From Pseudomonas arcuscaelestis (lineage in GTDB: Bacteria > Pseudomonadota > Gammaproteobacteria > Pseudomonadales > Pseudomonadaceae), in contig NZ_JACOPV010000015.1 of assembly GCF_016881005.1 (NCBI RefSeq), positions 62,001-126,000 on the forward strand: 64,000 nucleotides of DNA. The letters run 5' to 3'. The notes below the pieces were generated by a model. That model did no database searches. It was not told where the DNA came from and worked only from the letters and a program-made list of their open reading frames with translations. Made by a program: the position numbers and the translations under genes. Positions 53,899 to 63,122 of this stretch are shown here, in pieces. How positions within the stretch are numbered: position 1 is the stretch's first letter; each line of letters begins with the position of its first letter.

Positions 53899-55482
53899 AT
53901 GAAGAGCAATATGCCTGTGACCGGTCGCAATGTGGATTATCCCGGTGACGCCAATATCCTTTCTACCACTGAGCTTTCAAGCGTAATCACCTACGCCAAT
54001 GACGACTTCGTCAAGATCAGCGGATTCAGCCGTGAAGAACTGCTGGGTAGCCCTCACCATGTGGTGCGTCACCCCGATATGCCACCCCAGGCATTCGAAC
54101 AGATGTGGCAGACCCTCAAGAGCGGTCAGTCATGGATGGGCTTGGTGAAGAATCGCTGTAAAAATGGCGATCACTACTGGGTCAGTGCCTTTGTTTCGCC
54201 CATCGCCAGCGAAGGGAAAACAGTGGAGTACCAGTCGATTCGAACCAAGCCAAGCGCTGAACAGGTTGAAGCTGCCGAGCGCTGCTACAGCGATTTGCGC
54301 AACGGTCGAAAGGCCTGGTGGCAACGCATACCGGTGCTCGGCCTTGGCTGGCAATTGTGGGCGGGCGTAACCTTGGGGCTGGTACTCGCCTCGGTGCTCA
54401 GCCACCTGTTGTTGCCGGTGCTGCCCTGGCAAGGGGCAGTGCAAGTGTTGTTGGCCAGCGGCCTGAGTGCGCTGGTAATCCTGGCGGTGCTCAAGCCTTT
54501 CCAGCGTTTGTGTGCCGAGGCCAAGGCGATTGCCGACAATCCGTTGAGCCAGCAGTTGTACACCGGCCGCCGCGACGGCATTGGCCAGATCGATTTTGCC
54601 CTGCGCATGCTCAAGGGCCAGCTCGGCGCGGTGGTCGGGCGAATCAGCGATACCTCGCGACGCCTGGCCGGGCACAGTGGTTCATTGGCGCAGTCGCTGC
54701 AAAGCAGTCACAGCACCAGCCTGGAGCAGCAGGGCGAAGCCGATCAAATCGCCACCGCGATCAATCAAATGGCGGCCAGCGTGGCCGAGGTCGCCAACAA
54801 CGCCCAGCAAGCCTCGCAGGCGGCCGATCAGGCCGAAGATGAAACCCGTGCAGGGCATCAGTTGGTCGACCTCAATCGCAGTGCGATTCAGGAATTGGCC
54901 AACTCGCTGGACGCCGCTACCGAAGTTATCCACAACCTGCAGAGCCACAGTAGTGAGATTACGGGGGTGGTGGAGGTGATCCGGGGCATTGCCGAGCAAA
55001 CCAACCTGCTGGCGCTCAACGCTGCCATCGAGGCTGCCCGGGCGGGTGATCAGGGCCGCGGCTTTGCAGTGGTCGCCGATGAGGTACGCGGCCTGGCGCA
55101 GCGCACGGCGCAATCGACCCATGAGATTCAGCGCATGATCAGCGTGCTGCAGAACGGCGCGCGCGATGCCGTACAGGTGATGCAGCAAAGCAGCGAGCAC
55201 GCTGGGCACAGTGTCGATCAGGCCCGGCGCGCCGCCACCGCGTTGGACGGCATCAGCCTGCGGGTCAATCAGATCAGTGAGATGAGCCTGCAGATTGCAG
55301 CGGCAGTGGAGCAGCAAAGCCAGGTCAGCGAGAGCATCAACCGCAACATCATCACCATTCGCCAGGCCAGCGAATCAACCGTGCAGGTTGGCCAGCAAAG
55401 CCATCTCAGTGCCAGCGATGTGGCGTCGATTGCCGAAGACTTGCGCCGCCTGGCTGCCGAGTTCTGGCGGCGCTGTCATTGA
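53899..55482 (+). CDS. Aer-like PAS-containing chemoreceptor
   Basis: The protein has 527 residues from ATG 53899 (MKSNMPVTGRNVDYPGD aligns with the usual Aer N-terminus); GTG 53815 would add 28 residues and lacks a good Shine-Dalgarno. The PAS domain spans about 10-125 (ITYANDDFVKISGFSREELLG). Then two membrane segments (about 155-205), a HAMP-like linker, and an MCP signalling domain with the hairpin tip EVIRGIAEQTNLLALNAAIEAARAG. It senses redox/energy, with FAD in the PAS pocket in known Aer. It is convergent with cheV. Confidence 0.92.
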   Translation: MKSNMPVTGRNVDYPGDANILSTTELSSVITYANDDFVKISGFSREELLGSPHHVVRHPDMPPQAFEQMWQTLKSGQSWMGLVKNRCKNGDHYWVSAFVSPIASEGKTVEYQSIRTKPSAEQVEAAERCYSDLRNGRKAWWQRIPVLGLGWQLWAGVTLGLVLASVLSHLLLPVLPWQGAVQVLLASGLSALVILAVLKPFQRLCAEAKAIADNPLSQQLYTGRRDGIGQIDFALRMLKGQLGAVVGRISDTSRRLAGHSGSLAQSLQSSHSTSLEQQGEADQIATAINQMAASVAEVANNAQQASQAADQAEDETRAGHQLVDLNRSAIQELANSLDAATEVIHNLQSHSSEITGVVEVIRGIAEQTNLLALNAAIEAARAGDQGRGFAVVADEVRGLAQRTAQSTHEIQRMISVLQNGARDAVQVMQQSSEHAGHSVDQARRAATALDGISLRVNQISEMSLQIAAAVEQQSQVSESINRNIITIRQASESTVQVGQQSHLSASDVASIAEDLRRLAAEFWRRCH

Positions 55483-55484
55483 TC

Positions 55485-56384
55485 TCAGTGCTCTTCGAAG
55501 GCTACTGCCCGCGCCGCAACGATCAGGCAGTCGGTCAGCTCCGGTGAAGAGAATTTGGTCAGCACTGCGTTGGCCCCGGCGAGTCGGGCTTTTTCGCTGT
55601 TCATCGCGCTGTCCAGCGAGGTGTGCAGCAGCACGTACAGGTGCTTGAAGTCTGGGGTTTCGCGCAAGGTGCGGGTGAAGGCGTAGCCGTCCATTTCGGA
55701 CATCTCGATGTCCGAGACCACCACGTTGATTTCCTGCTCGGTGCCTTGCAGCTCGAGCAGGGTGTTGATCGCATCCTTGGCGCTGCGCGCGGTGTGGCAC
55801 TCGATACCAAGGCCGCGCAAGGTGTGCACCGATTGCTGCAAGGCCACCAGGCTGTCGTCGACAACCAGAATGTTGGTGGCGGCCAGTACCGCGGCATCAT
55901 CGGCGCTCAATTCGCTGCCCGCGACCTCGCGGGGGGGCGGGGAAATACCGTGAATGACCTTCTCGATATCCAGTACCTGGACCAGGGTATTGTCGACCCG
56001 GGTCACGCCGGTGATGAACGACTTGCTACCCGAACCGTAAGGCGGCGGCTTGATGTCGGTGGTCAGGCAATGAACGATCTTGCTCACCGCCTGCACATGC
56101 AGGCCCTGCTTGGAGCGACTGATATCGGTAACGATCAGGCAGCCGCCCTGGGGATCTTCCAGAGGCCGCTCGCCAATCGCCCGGGACAAGTCGATCACCG
56201 ACAGCGAGTTGCCGCGCAGGGTGGCGACACCTTTGACGTTGGGGTGCGACTCGGGCAGCTTGGTCAGCGCTGGGCAAGGAATGATTTCACTGACCTTGAG
56301 CAGGTTGATAGCCATCAGCTTGCCGCTGCGCAGGGTGAACAGCAGCAGCGACAACGAGTCCGCGCGGGCATTTTGCGTGGCCAT
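55485..56384 (-). CDS. cheV: CheV-type chemotaxis coupling protein
   Basis: The 299-residue protein has an N-terminal CheW domain (LLLFTLRSGKLMAINLLKVSEII ... VKGVATLRGNSLSVIDLSRAIG). A C-terminal receiver follows, with acidic pocket ILVVDDS and probable phospho-Asp in VVVSDIEMSEMDGYAFT, then LLHTSLDS and a final Lys in VLTKFSSPEL. It couples receptors to CheA and adapts by phosphorylation. It is 2 bp from the convergent Aer-like gene. Confidence 0.93.
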   Translation of the reverse strand: MATQNARADSLSLLLFTLRSGKLMAINLLKVSEIIPCPALTKLPESHPNVKGVATLRGNSLSVIDLSRAIGERPLEDPQGGCLIVTDISRSKQGLHVQAVSKIVHCLTTDIKPPPYGSGSKSFITGVTRVDNTLVQVLDIEKVIHGISPPPREVAGSELSADDAAVLAATNILVVDDSLVALQQSVHTLRGLGIECHTARSAKDAINTLLELQGTEQEINVVVSDIEMSEMDGYAFTRTLRETPDFKHLYVLLHTSLDSAMNSEKARLAGANAVLTKFSSPELTDCLIVAARAVAFEEH

Positions 56385-56464
56385 GGGTACCTTCAGGTCA
56401 GGTTGAACGGGGGATATGCCGGGTTATCGACCCGACAGCCCCAGGCTTTAATGGCTTGCGTGAA

Positions 56465-58018
56465 TCAGCGTAGACCCAGGCGCTTGGCCAGGCGACCGAG
56501 ATTGGCCCGGTCCAGGCCCAGTTCGCGCGCGGCGCTGGCCCAATTGCCCTGATGGCGTTCAAGACACGCCTGAATCAGCTGGCGCTGATAAACGTCGAGG
56601 GCCTGGCGCAGGTCACCCACCGGCAAGTCGGCCGTCGCGGTGAGCGGCGCCTGTTCCTGGCTGGGCGGCGCGTCAACGGGCTTGAGGTCCAGGTCGGTGG
56701 CATTGAGGGTAAGTATTTTCGGGCGCTGACGGTGCTGGCCCAGGGCCTTGAGCGCCGAGCGTCCGATCAGGTGTTCGAGCTCGCGCACATTTCCTGGCCA
56801 GTCATAAGCCAGCAGGGCTGCCTGGGCTTCGGCGCTCAGGCGCAAACTGCCCAGGCCCATGCGCGAACGATTGTGTTCGAGAAAGTAGCCACTGAGCAGC
56901 AGTACATCACGCCCGCGTTCGCGCAAAGGCGGGACCTGCAACGGATAAACGCTGAGGCGGTGATAGAAGTCGGCACGATAACGGCCGGCCCGCACTTCAT
57001 CGGCCAGGTCGCGATTGGTGGCAGCGATCAGGCGCACGTCGACGCGGTGCTCCTGGTCTGAACCCAGGCGCTGCAGCTGCCCGCTCTGCAGCACACGCAG
57101 AAGCTTGGCCTGAACCGTCAGCGACAGCTCGCCGACTTCATCGAGAAACAGCGTACCGCCGTTGGCCAGTTCGAACTTGCCACGTCGTTCGCCGACTGCA
57201 CCGGTGAAGGCACCGCGCACATGACCGAACAGTTCGCTCTCTACCAGAGTGTCGGGCAACGCCGCGCAATTGAGGCTGATCATCGGTTTGTTGGCGCGGC
57301 CCGAGGCCTGATGGATAGCCTGCGCCACCAGTTCCTTGCCGACCCCGGTCTCACCGGTAATCAGTACGGTCAGGTCGCTGCTACCGACCAAGTGGATCTC
57401 TTCCAGCAGACGCTTGTGCAGCTTGCTCTGGCCGATCAGTTCCTTGTATTGCTGGCCGCTGGCCTGGCGATACACCTCGGCGCGTTCGTGCTCATCCTCG
57501 GCGCGCAGCGCCAGGCGTGCGATACGTTCGGCAACATTGACTGTGGCCTCGGCCAGGCTGGCAAAGGCTTGCAGGGCGTCCAGTTCGACTTGCTGGAATT
57601 GCTCCGGGTCAAGTGCGTCGAGGGTGATCAGGCCCCAGGGTTGTTCATCGACAAACAGCGGGCAACCCATGCAGTCGTGCACTTCCAGGTGCTGGTGCAG
57701 GCCTTCGACCAATCCGTCGTAAGGGTCGGGCAGCTCGCTATCGCTGGCAAAGCGGGTAGGGGCGTTGTTGCTCAGGATGATCTCGAAGCGCGGGTGTTCG
57801 TTGACCTTGAAGCGTCGCCCCAGCGTGTCCGTGCTCAAACCATCGACTGCCAATGGCACCAGCCAATCACCATCCAGGCGCAGAAGCGCGGCAGCATCGC
57901 ACGGCAACAAGCTGCGCATGGCTTCGAGCAGGCGTCGGTAGCGTTCGCGCTCGGGCAAGTCGCGGGACAGATCGCTGACCAGCGGCAGCAAGGCGGTGAG
58001 CAGGGATTTTGCGGTCAT
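56465..58018 (-). CDS. norR: Nitric oxide-responsive sigma-54 activator NorR
   Basis: The 517-residue protein has an N-terminal GAF domain (up to about 170) that binds NO through non-heme iron in known NorR. The AAA+ domain has Walker A GETGVGKELVAQAIH, the sigma-54 loop GAFTGAVGERRG and Walker B GGTLFLDEVGEL. The Fis-type HTH at the end is NWASAARELGLDRANLGRLAKRLGL. It is divergent from hmp, which it should activate; two GT-N7-AC sites lie in the gap. Confidence 0.94.
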   Translation of the reverse strand: MTAKSLLTALLPLVSDLSRDLPERERYRRLLEAMRSLLPCDAAALLRLDGDWLVPLAVDGLSTDTLGRRFKVNEHPRFEIILSNNAPTRFASDSELPDPYDGLVEGLHQHLEVHDCMGCPLFVDEQPWGLITLDALDPEQFQQVELDALQAFASLAEATVNVAERIARLALRAEDEHERAEVYRQASGQQYKELIGQSKLHKRLLEEIHLVGSSDLTVLITGETGVGKELVAQAIHQASGRANKPMISLNCAALPDTLVESELFGHVRGAFTGAVGERRGKFELANGGTLFLDEVGELSLTVQAKLLRVLQSGQLQRLGSDQEHRVDVRLIAATNRDLADEVRAGRYRADFYHRLSVYPLQVPPLRERGRDVLLLSGYFLEHNRSRMGLGSLRLSAEAQAALLAYDWPGNVRELEHLIGRSALKALGQHRQRPKILTLNATDLDLKPVDAPPSQEQAPLTATADLPVGDLRQALDVYQRQLIQACLERHQGNWASAARELGLDRANLGRLAKRLGLR

Positions 58019-58032
58019 AAAGACTCCTGTTG

Positions 58033-58069
58033 GTCCTAATGACTATATATCAGTTGTAGTCTTTATGAC
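58033..58069. promoter_or_regulatory. Two NorR enhancer sites
   Basis: GTCCTAATGAC (58033-58043) and GTCTTTATGAC (58059-58069) both fit the GT-N7-AC NorR consensus, share ATGAC ends and are 26 bp apart. E. coli NorR uses three such sites; I see only two good ones here. Confidence 0.75.
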
Positions 58070-58109
58070 TCTATATTTTTTAAGCTGTTGATTTTAAAGT
58101 ATTTAAAAG

Positions 58110-58125
58110 TTGGCACGGAAACTGA
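58110..58125 (+). promoter_or_regulatory. Sigma-54-like promoter of hmp
   Basis: TTGGCACGGAAACTGA has a perfect -24 element (TTGGCACG) but GA and not GC at -12. It lies 46 bp upstream of the hmp ATG and downstream of the NorR sites, the expected geometry for NorR activation. Confidence 0.65.
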
Positions 58126-58171
58126 ATTAGCTAAAGCATTCATCAGAAGCCATAGGCTCAGGAGTCACTTA

Positions 58172-59353
58172 ATGCTTAATGCCCAGGATCGTGCGATCGT
58201 CAAAGCCACTGTTCCCCTGCTCGAAAGCGGTGGCGAAGCACTGACGACTCACTTCTACAAATTGATGCTCAGCGAATACCCACAAGTGCGCCCACTGTTC
58301 AACCAGGCGCACCAGGCCAGCGGTGACCAGCCACGTGCATTGGCCAATGGTGTACTGATGTACGCCCGTCACATCGACCAACTCGAACAGCTCGGTGGCT
58401 TGGTCGGCCAGATCATCAACAAGCATGTGGCCTTGCAGATTCTTCCGGAACATTACCCGATCGTTGGTAGCTGCCTGCTGCGCGCCATCGAAGAAGTGCT
58501 TGGCAAGGAAATCGCCACCCCTGAGGTTATCGCAGCCTGGGGCGCGGCCTACCAGCAACTGGCCGACATCCTCATCGGCGCCGAAGCCGATGTTTATGCG
58601 CAGAAAGAAGCAGCCCCTGGCGGCTGGCGCGGTGCGCGGGACTTCAAATTGGTGCAGCGTGTCGACGAAAGCAGCGAAATCGTTTCTTTCTACTTCGCTC
58701 CCGTCGATGGCGGCGCGATTCTTAAAGCCGACCCGGGTCAATACATCGGCCTGCAACTGATCATCGATGGCACCGAGCAGCGTCGCAACTATTCGCTGTC
58801 GGCCTTGAGCGATGCCGGCCAATACCGTATCAGCGTCAAGCGCGAAGCCGGTGGTAAGGTCTCCAATTACCTGCACGAGCAAATGGCAGTGGGCGACAGC
58901 ATCAAACTGTTCCCGCCATCGGGCGAGTTCACCTTGAGCGCCAGCGACAAACCTTTGGTGCTGATCAGCGGTGGCGTGGGCATTACCCCGACGCTGCCGA
59001 TGCTTGAAGCCGCGCTGGAAAGCGGCCGTCTGGTGCACTTCATCCATTGCGCCCGCAACGGTGCGGTGCATGCGTTCCGTGACTGGGTTGACGGCCTGGC
59101 GGCGCGTCATCCACAGGTCAAGCGCTTCTACTGCTACGCCGAAGACGATGGCGTCAGCGAGCCTGCCGATGCGGTCGGCCTGCTGACTGCCGAACAGTTG
59201 AACGCATGGCTGCCTAAGGAGCGAGACGTAGACGCCTACTTCCTCGGCCCGAAAGGCTTCATGGCTACCGTCAAGGGTCACCTCAAGGGCCTGGGCGTAC
59301 CTGAGGCGCAGAGCCGCTACGAGTTTTTCGGCCCGGCCTCGGCGCTCGAATAA
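58172..59353 (+). CDS. hmp: Flavohemoglobin (nitric oxide dioxygenase)
   Basis: The protein has 393 residues from ATG 58172 (AGGAG 7-8 bp upstream). The globin domain covers 1-135 with proximal His in KHVALQILPEHYPIVG. The FAD domain has RRNYSLSALSD (about residue 206), and the NAD domain has LVLISGGVGITPTLPML and a C-terminal FFGP. It oxidises NO to nitrate with O2 and NADH in the cytoplasm. Divergent norR and NorR sites indicate NO induction. Confidence 0.95.
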   Translation: MLNAQDRAIVKATVPLLESGGEALTTHFYKLMLSEYPQVRPLFNQAHQASGDQPRALANGVLMYARHIDQLEQLGGLVGQIINKHVALQILPEHYPIVGSCLLRAIEEVLGKEIATPEVIAAWGAAYQQLADILIGAEADVYAQKEAAPGGWRGARDFKLVQRVDESSEIVSFYFAPVDGGAILKADPGQYIGLQLIIDGTEQRRNYSLSALSDAGQYRISVKREAGGKVSNYLHEQMAVGDSIKLFPPSGEFTLSASDKPLVLISGGVGITPTLPMLEAALESGRLVHFIHCARNGAVHAFRDWVDGLAARHPQVKRFYCYAEDDGVSEPADAVGLLTAEQLNAWLPKERDVDAYFLGPKGFMATVKGHLKGLGVPEAQSRYEFFGPASALE

Positions 59354-59380
59354 CCCGGTTTTCCACACCTACGGTTGCAA

Positions 59381-59416
59381 TCGCAAGGCACAGCCAGCAA
59401 TGGCTGTGCCTTGCGA
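59381..59416 (+). terminator. Long perfect hairpin after hmp
   Basis: TCGCAAGGCACAGCCA (59381-59396), GCAA tetraloop, TGGCTGTGCCTTGCGA (59401-59416): a perfect 16-bp stem 28 bp after the hmp stop. No U-tract follows, so it may act as an RNA-stabilising or processing stem as well as a terminator. Confidence 0.6.
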
Positions 59417-59524
59417 CGTTTGGTCGCCTTCTCAAACAGGCTGCCTGGCCTTTTTACTGCATGCAGAAAAAGCGTCATGCGCGTGGCGCATCATCCTCCC
59501 AGCCGTATCAAGGAAACCGCAATC

Positions 59525-59995
59525 GTGAACATCAAATGGGCAGACAAACTGCGCAAGGGCCTGCATGGCTCGGCCGACTCGCTGGGCAATCTCTGCGTCG
59601 AAGCGTTTCACTACCTGGCCCTGTTCGGTATTGGTGCGATCACCGCTTATGCAGCCGTCGCGACCTTCATCGATATGCTCAGCAAGGGTGGCATCAGTGT
59701 CGATGACATTCTTCTGTTGTTCATCTACCTCGAGCTTGGCGCGATGGTGGGGATCTATTTCAAGACCAACCACATGCCGATTCGCTTCCTGCTGTATGTG
59801 GCGATCACGGCGCTGACCCGCCTGTTGATCGGCGATGTCTCGCACCACAAGGCGCCGGATGTTGGCTTGCTGTATGTGTGTGGTGGGATTCTGCTGTTGG
59901 CATTCGCGATTCTGGTGGTGCGTTATGCCTCTTACCAGTACCCGTCGACCAAGGCTATCGATGCCAGTGGCAAGGAAATCGAAGAGGGTAAGTAA
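59525..59995 (+). CDS. psiE: PsiE-like phosphate-starvation membrane protein
   Basis: The 156-residue protein starts at GTG 59525, with AAGGA about 11 bp upstream; upstream in-frame codons run through the hmp hairpin region and are unlikely. Four membrane segments are visible (LFGIGAITAYAAVATFI; DILLLFIYLELGAMVGIYF; FLLYVAITALTRLLI; GLLYVCGGILLLAFAILVV). YLELGAMVGIYFKTNHMPIRFLLY is the PsiE family core. Function is poorly known. A bidirectional terminator follows. Confidence 0.88.
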   Translation: MNIKWADKLRKGLHGSADSLGNLCVEAFHYLALFGIGAITAYAAVATFIDMLSKGGISVDDILLLFIYLELGAMVGIYFKTNHMPIRFLLYVAITALTRLLIGDVSHHKAPDVGLLYVCGGILLLAFAILVVRYASYQYPSTKAIDASGKEIEEGK

Positions 59996-60060
59996 CGCGG
60001 CGGCTTTGCTACGATGGGGCACTGAAAGGGATGCCGTCGATCTCGGAGCAATGCCCATAA

Positions 60061-60090
60061 AAAAGGCGAGCCCACTGGGCTCGCCTTTTT
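60061..60090. terminator. Bidirectional terminator between psiE and the HPF-like gene
   Basis: AAAAGGCGAGCCC, loop ACT, GGGCTCGCCTTTTT: a 9-bp GC stem flanked by A- and T-runs, serving both convergent genes. Confidence 0.92.
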
Positions 60091-60109
60091 ACCGTCTGCG
60101 TTATGTCAT

Positions 60110-60517
60110 TCAGTTGATGCTGCGAGCTCGCTCGTTTTCCAGGAATTCTTCCTGTAGCAAGCCGTCATTCTGGGCCTCGTCGGCGGTTTGTTGAGTGACG
60201 GCGCGTTTGCTGCGCAGCTTGCCGTAGAAATGCTCCAGGGCATGGTTGAGCTTCAGTGCTGCTCCCTCGACAGCCTGGTCGAGCGATGCAGACTTGTGGC
60301 TTACGGAAATCGGTTGATGGCCTTTTGGGCGTGCCTCCATCTGGCAGCGTTTGTCGTGCGGACCTGGCTTGTCGCCATTCTCGTCTCGCAGGTGAACCTC
60401 GACCCGGGTGATATCTTCCTCAAAGTGTTCGAGCGTGCTTTCGATTGTGCTGCGGACCCACTCTTCCAGTCGAATGTTGCCTTGAATATGGTTGTCGCTG
60501 TTGACTTGGATTTGCAT
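60110..60517 (-). CDS. HPF/RaiA-family ribosome-associated protein
   Basis: The 135-residue protein from ATG 60517 has AGGGA upstream. The pattern MQIQVNSDNHIQGN, then TLEHFEEDITRVEVHLRDENG, KRCQMEARPKGHQPISVSHKSASLDQAV and LNHALEHFYGKLR, follows the ribosome hibernation factor fold. A charged tail follows. It is more divergent than canonical hpf linked to rpoN and stands alone, so it is probably a stress-induced paralogue that binds or stabilises ribosomes. Confidence 0.82.
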   Translation of the reverse strand: MQIQVNSDNHIQGNIRLEEWVRSTIESTLEHFEEDITRVEVHLRDENGDKPGPHDKRCQMEARPKGHQPISVSHKSASLDQAVEGAALKLNHALEHFYGKLRSKRAVTQQTADEAQNDGLLQEEFLENERARSIN

Positions 60518-60654
60518 AGTTCAATCCCTTATTCAGCTAGCTCGCAAGAGAATCGATGGGGCCTTTTCGGCCTGTGGAAACCATCGCCTCTTGACTACAA
60601 GGTCAGGCACTTGACGCAACTTTTCAAGTCCTTTTGAAAGATAAATTTCTTGTT

Positions 60655-60684
60655 GCAAAAACCCGGCGCCGGCCGGGCTTTTGC
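60655..60684. terminator. Terminator after the FecA-like gene
   Basis: GCAAAAACCCGGC, loop GCCG, GCCGGGCTTTTGC: a 6-bp GC stem with flanking A/T runs that extend the pairing, 11 bp beyond the receptor stop on the - strand. Confidence 0.85.
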
Positions 60685-60694
60685 ATGCGCTGGG

Positions 60695-63034
60695 TCAAAA
60701 CGCGACTGATGTCTGCAGGTATACCGTACGGGGTTCACCGACATACTTGCCCTTGTTGTTGTCATCGAACGAGCGCGTGTAGTACTGGTGATTGAAGATA
60801 TTCTTCACCCCAACAGCCACATTCAGATTCGACAATTGCGGGCCAAAATCATACGCCGCGCGGCTGCTGAACAGCATGTAGCCAGGGATGCGTCCATTGC
60901 TGCCGTCGGCGCTTTCAGTCGCGGTGTTGGCGTTGTCGGCGAACTGGTCGCTCTGGTAGGTGCTGTCCAGGTTCAACTTCCATTGGCCTTCAGTGTAGCC
61001 CACCCCGAGGGTGCCTTTGTGCCGAGAGGAGAAGGGCACGCGATTGCCTTTGTTAGCGCCATCTTCGCGGATTTTAGCGTCGACAAAGGCATATGTTGCA
61101 TACACGTCGAAACCGGCCAGCGCGGGGTTCAAACCTTCCAGCGCGTACTTCACGCTGGTCTCGATACCTTGATGACGCGTCTCGCCTCGGGCAATCACCG
61201 AATCGTTGGTCTGGTTGCTTTCGTACTGGTTGTCGAAGTTGATCAGGAAGGCGCCGATTTCCGCTTGCAGCAAGCCATCGTCGTAGCGCGTACCCAGTTC
61301 CCAGGTACGGGCTTTTTCCGGTTTGACTTCGCCGCTGCTGACGCGGTTGGGCATCTGGCTGTACTGCACGCTACCGAAGGAGCCTTCGGTATTGGCGTAG
61401 AGGTTCCAACTGTCGGTGAGGTGATACATCACGTTCAGCGCCGGCAGCGCAGTGTTGTAGTCACCCTGGTAGCGCTGGCCGTTGAGTTTGTTCGACTGCT
61501 CGGAGTCGATCATCTCGTAGCGAATGCCTGGGGTGATGGTCCACTTGCCGATGTCGATGCGGTCATCGAGGAAAATTGCGTGGGCTTCGGTACTGCCGCG
61601 GGTGTCGCGGTCGTTGCGGCTGGCAGTGGTCGGCAGTTGGTTGGCGGCCACCGGCTCGCGGTAACGCAGCTCGTGTCCGGCTTCGTTTATGTAGCGATAG
61701 CCGACGCCCACTTCATGCCAGCTCTCGCCGAGGGCAAAACCTTGCGAGAAGCGGGTTTCGATACCGCGCACCCAGTACTCGCGTGGCGACAGCGAAACGA
61801 AGCTGCCCTGGTTCAGGTAACCGCTGCGCAAGGTCTTGGTGAAGAAGCTGTTGACGCTGAATTGCCGGGCATCTTCCTTGTAGTCGTAGCCGAAGTTGAA
61901 CATGCTGCGACGCCCCCAGAACTTGTCCTGAAGGCGCGTCGACTGGTACGGGTCGGCATCGTAGTCGGCGACGCTCAGGCCGCCGGGCATCTGTGCTTCA
62001 CCTTCGTAGTACTGGGCCATGGCGTGCAGGCTGTTGGCCTCGTCGAGCTGTAATTTGCCCTTGAGAATCAGGTCGTCGATCTGCGTGTCGCTGTGTTCGC
62101 GCCAATCGCCACCACGGGTGCCGGAGTAGAGCAGGGCGCCACCGAGGCCATTGTCATTGGTGCCGCCCGCAAGCAGGTTGGCGCTGGTTTTGAAACCGTC
62201 ATGGCTGGACGAGGGGCTGGTCTGGGTCTGGAAACCGGCCTTGACACTAGGTGCGTCCGGGATCGCCCGGGTCACGAAGTTGACGATACCGCCAACGTTC
62301 TGCGGGCCGTAGCGCACGGCGCCGCCACCGCGTACCACATCCACTGCGTCCATGTTGCCCATGCTGATCGGGGCGAACGACAACTGCGGTTGGCCATAGG
62401 GCGCGAAGGGTACCGGAATGCCATCCATCAGCACCGTTGAGCGTGACGCCAGGCGCGGGTTGAGGCCACGAATACCGAAATTCAACGCCATGTCATGGCT
62501 GCCGGTGCCGTTGTTTTCAGGGGCGTTGACGCCAGGAATACGGTTGAGCACTTCACGGGCAGTGATCGCGCCCTGGCGCTCGAACTCTTCGCGGCGGATC
62601 ACATCACGGGCGCCGGGATGTTCGAACACGTTGTCTTGTTGGGCTGCGCCCAGCCAGTCGCCGACGACGGTGGAAACACCCAGCTCCACCGGCGTACCAA
62701 GCGCTGCTTGTGGTTGCAGGCTGAAGGCATTGTCACCTTCGGCACGGGCTTGCAAGCCACTGCCTTGCAGGAGGATGTCGAGGGCCTGTTGGGGGCTGTA
62801 CTGGCCTTCAAGGCCTGGGCTCTGCACACCACTGGTGACCTGCGAGCCGAACGAGATGAGCACACCGCTTTCTCGACCAAACTGGTTCAGGGCGTTCTCC
62901 AGCGACATCGGCGCGATGTGGTAGCTGCGAGCTGGGGGCTGCTCAGCCAGGGCAGGGATAGCAATAATGCTAAGGCCTGCACCGAACAACAGGGCACGAA
63001 GAGCGTAGGCAAGTGGACTCGGGCGAAGGGGCAT
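60695..63034 (-). CDS. FecA-like TonB-dependent transducer receptor
   Basis: The protein has 779 residues from ATG 63034 (AAGGA upstream); an in-frame ATG at 63085 would spoil the signal peptide. Signal peptide (FGAGLSIIAIPALA), STN domain (RSYHIAPMSLENALNQFGRESGVLISF), plug (GAITAREVLNRIPGVNAPENNGTGSHDMALNFGIRGL), barrel, and canonical last strand TVYLQTSVAF. The plug and barrel resemble ferric dicitrate receptor FecA. A FecR gene lies 88 bp upstream on the same strand, completing a signalling set. Confidence 0.9.
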   Translation of the reverse strand: MPLRPSPLAYALRALLFGAGLSIIAIPALAEQPPARSYHIAPMSLENALNQFGRESGVLISFGSQVTSGVQSPGLEGQYSPQQALDILLQGSGLQARAEGDNAFSLQPQAALGTPVELGVSTVVGDWLGAAQQDNVFEHPGARDVIRREEFERQGAITAREVLNRIPGVNAPENNGTGSHDMALNFGIRGLNPRLASRSTVLMDGIPVPFAPYGQPQLSFAPISMGNMDAVDVVRGGGAVRYGPQNVGGIVNFVTRAIPDAPSVKAGFQTQTSPSSSHDGFKTSANLLAGGTNDNGLGGALLYSGTRGGDWREHSDTQIDDLILKGKLQLDEANSLHAMAQYYEGEAQMPGGLSVADYDADPYQSTRLQDKFWGRRSMFNFGYDYKEDARQFSVNSFFTKTLRSGYLNQGSFVSLSPREYWVRGIETRFSQGFALGESWHEVGVGYRYINEAGHELRYREPVAANQLPTTASRNDRDTRGSTEAHAIFLDDRIDIGKWTITPGIRYEMIDSEQSNKLNGQRYQGDYNTALPALNVMYHLTDSWNLYANTEGSFGSVQYSQMPNRVSSGEVKPEKARTWELGTRYDDGLLQAEIGAFLINFDNQYESNQTNDSVIARGETRHQGIETSVKYALEGLNPALAGFDVYATYAFVDAKIREDGANKGNRVPFSSRHKGTLGVGYTEGQWKLNLDSTYQSDQFADNANTATESADGSNGRIPGYMLFSSRAAYDFGPQLSNLNVAVGVKNIFNHQYYTRSFDDNNKGKYVGEPRTVYLQTSVAF

Positions 63035-63122
63035 GCAAGGGGTCCTTGAGAAGGTCAAAGCAAAGGGTTCTGCCTTCTCTGTCACGCGAGATGAAAAAAC
63101 GGCTCAGGTAATGTGAAAAAAA

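Noticed and set aside
60788..62053. 421-codon open frame on + opposite the FecA-like gene
   Set aside because: Antisense shadow; the - strand frame has signal peptide, STN, plug and barrel.
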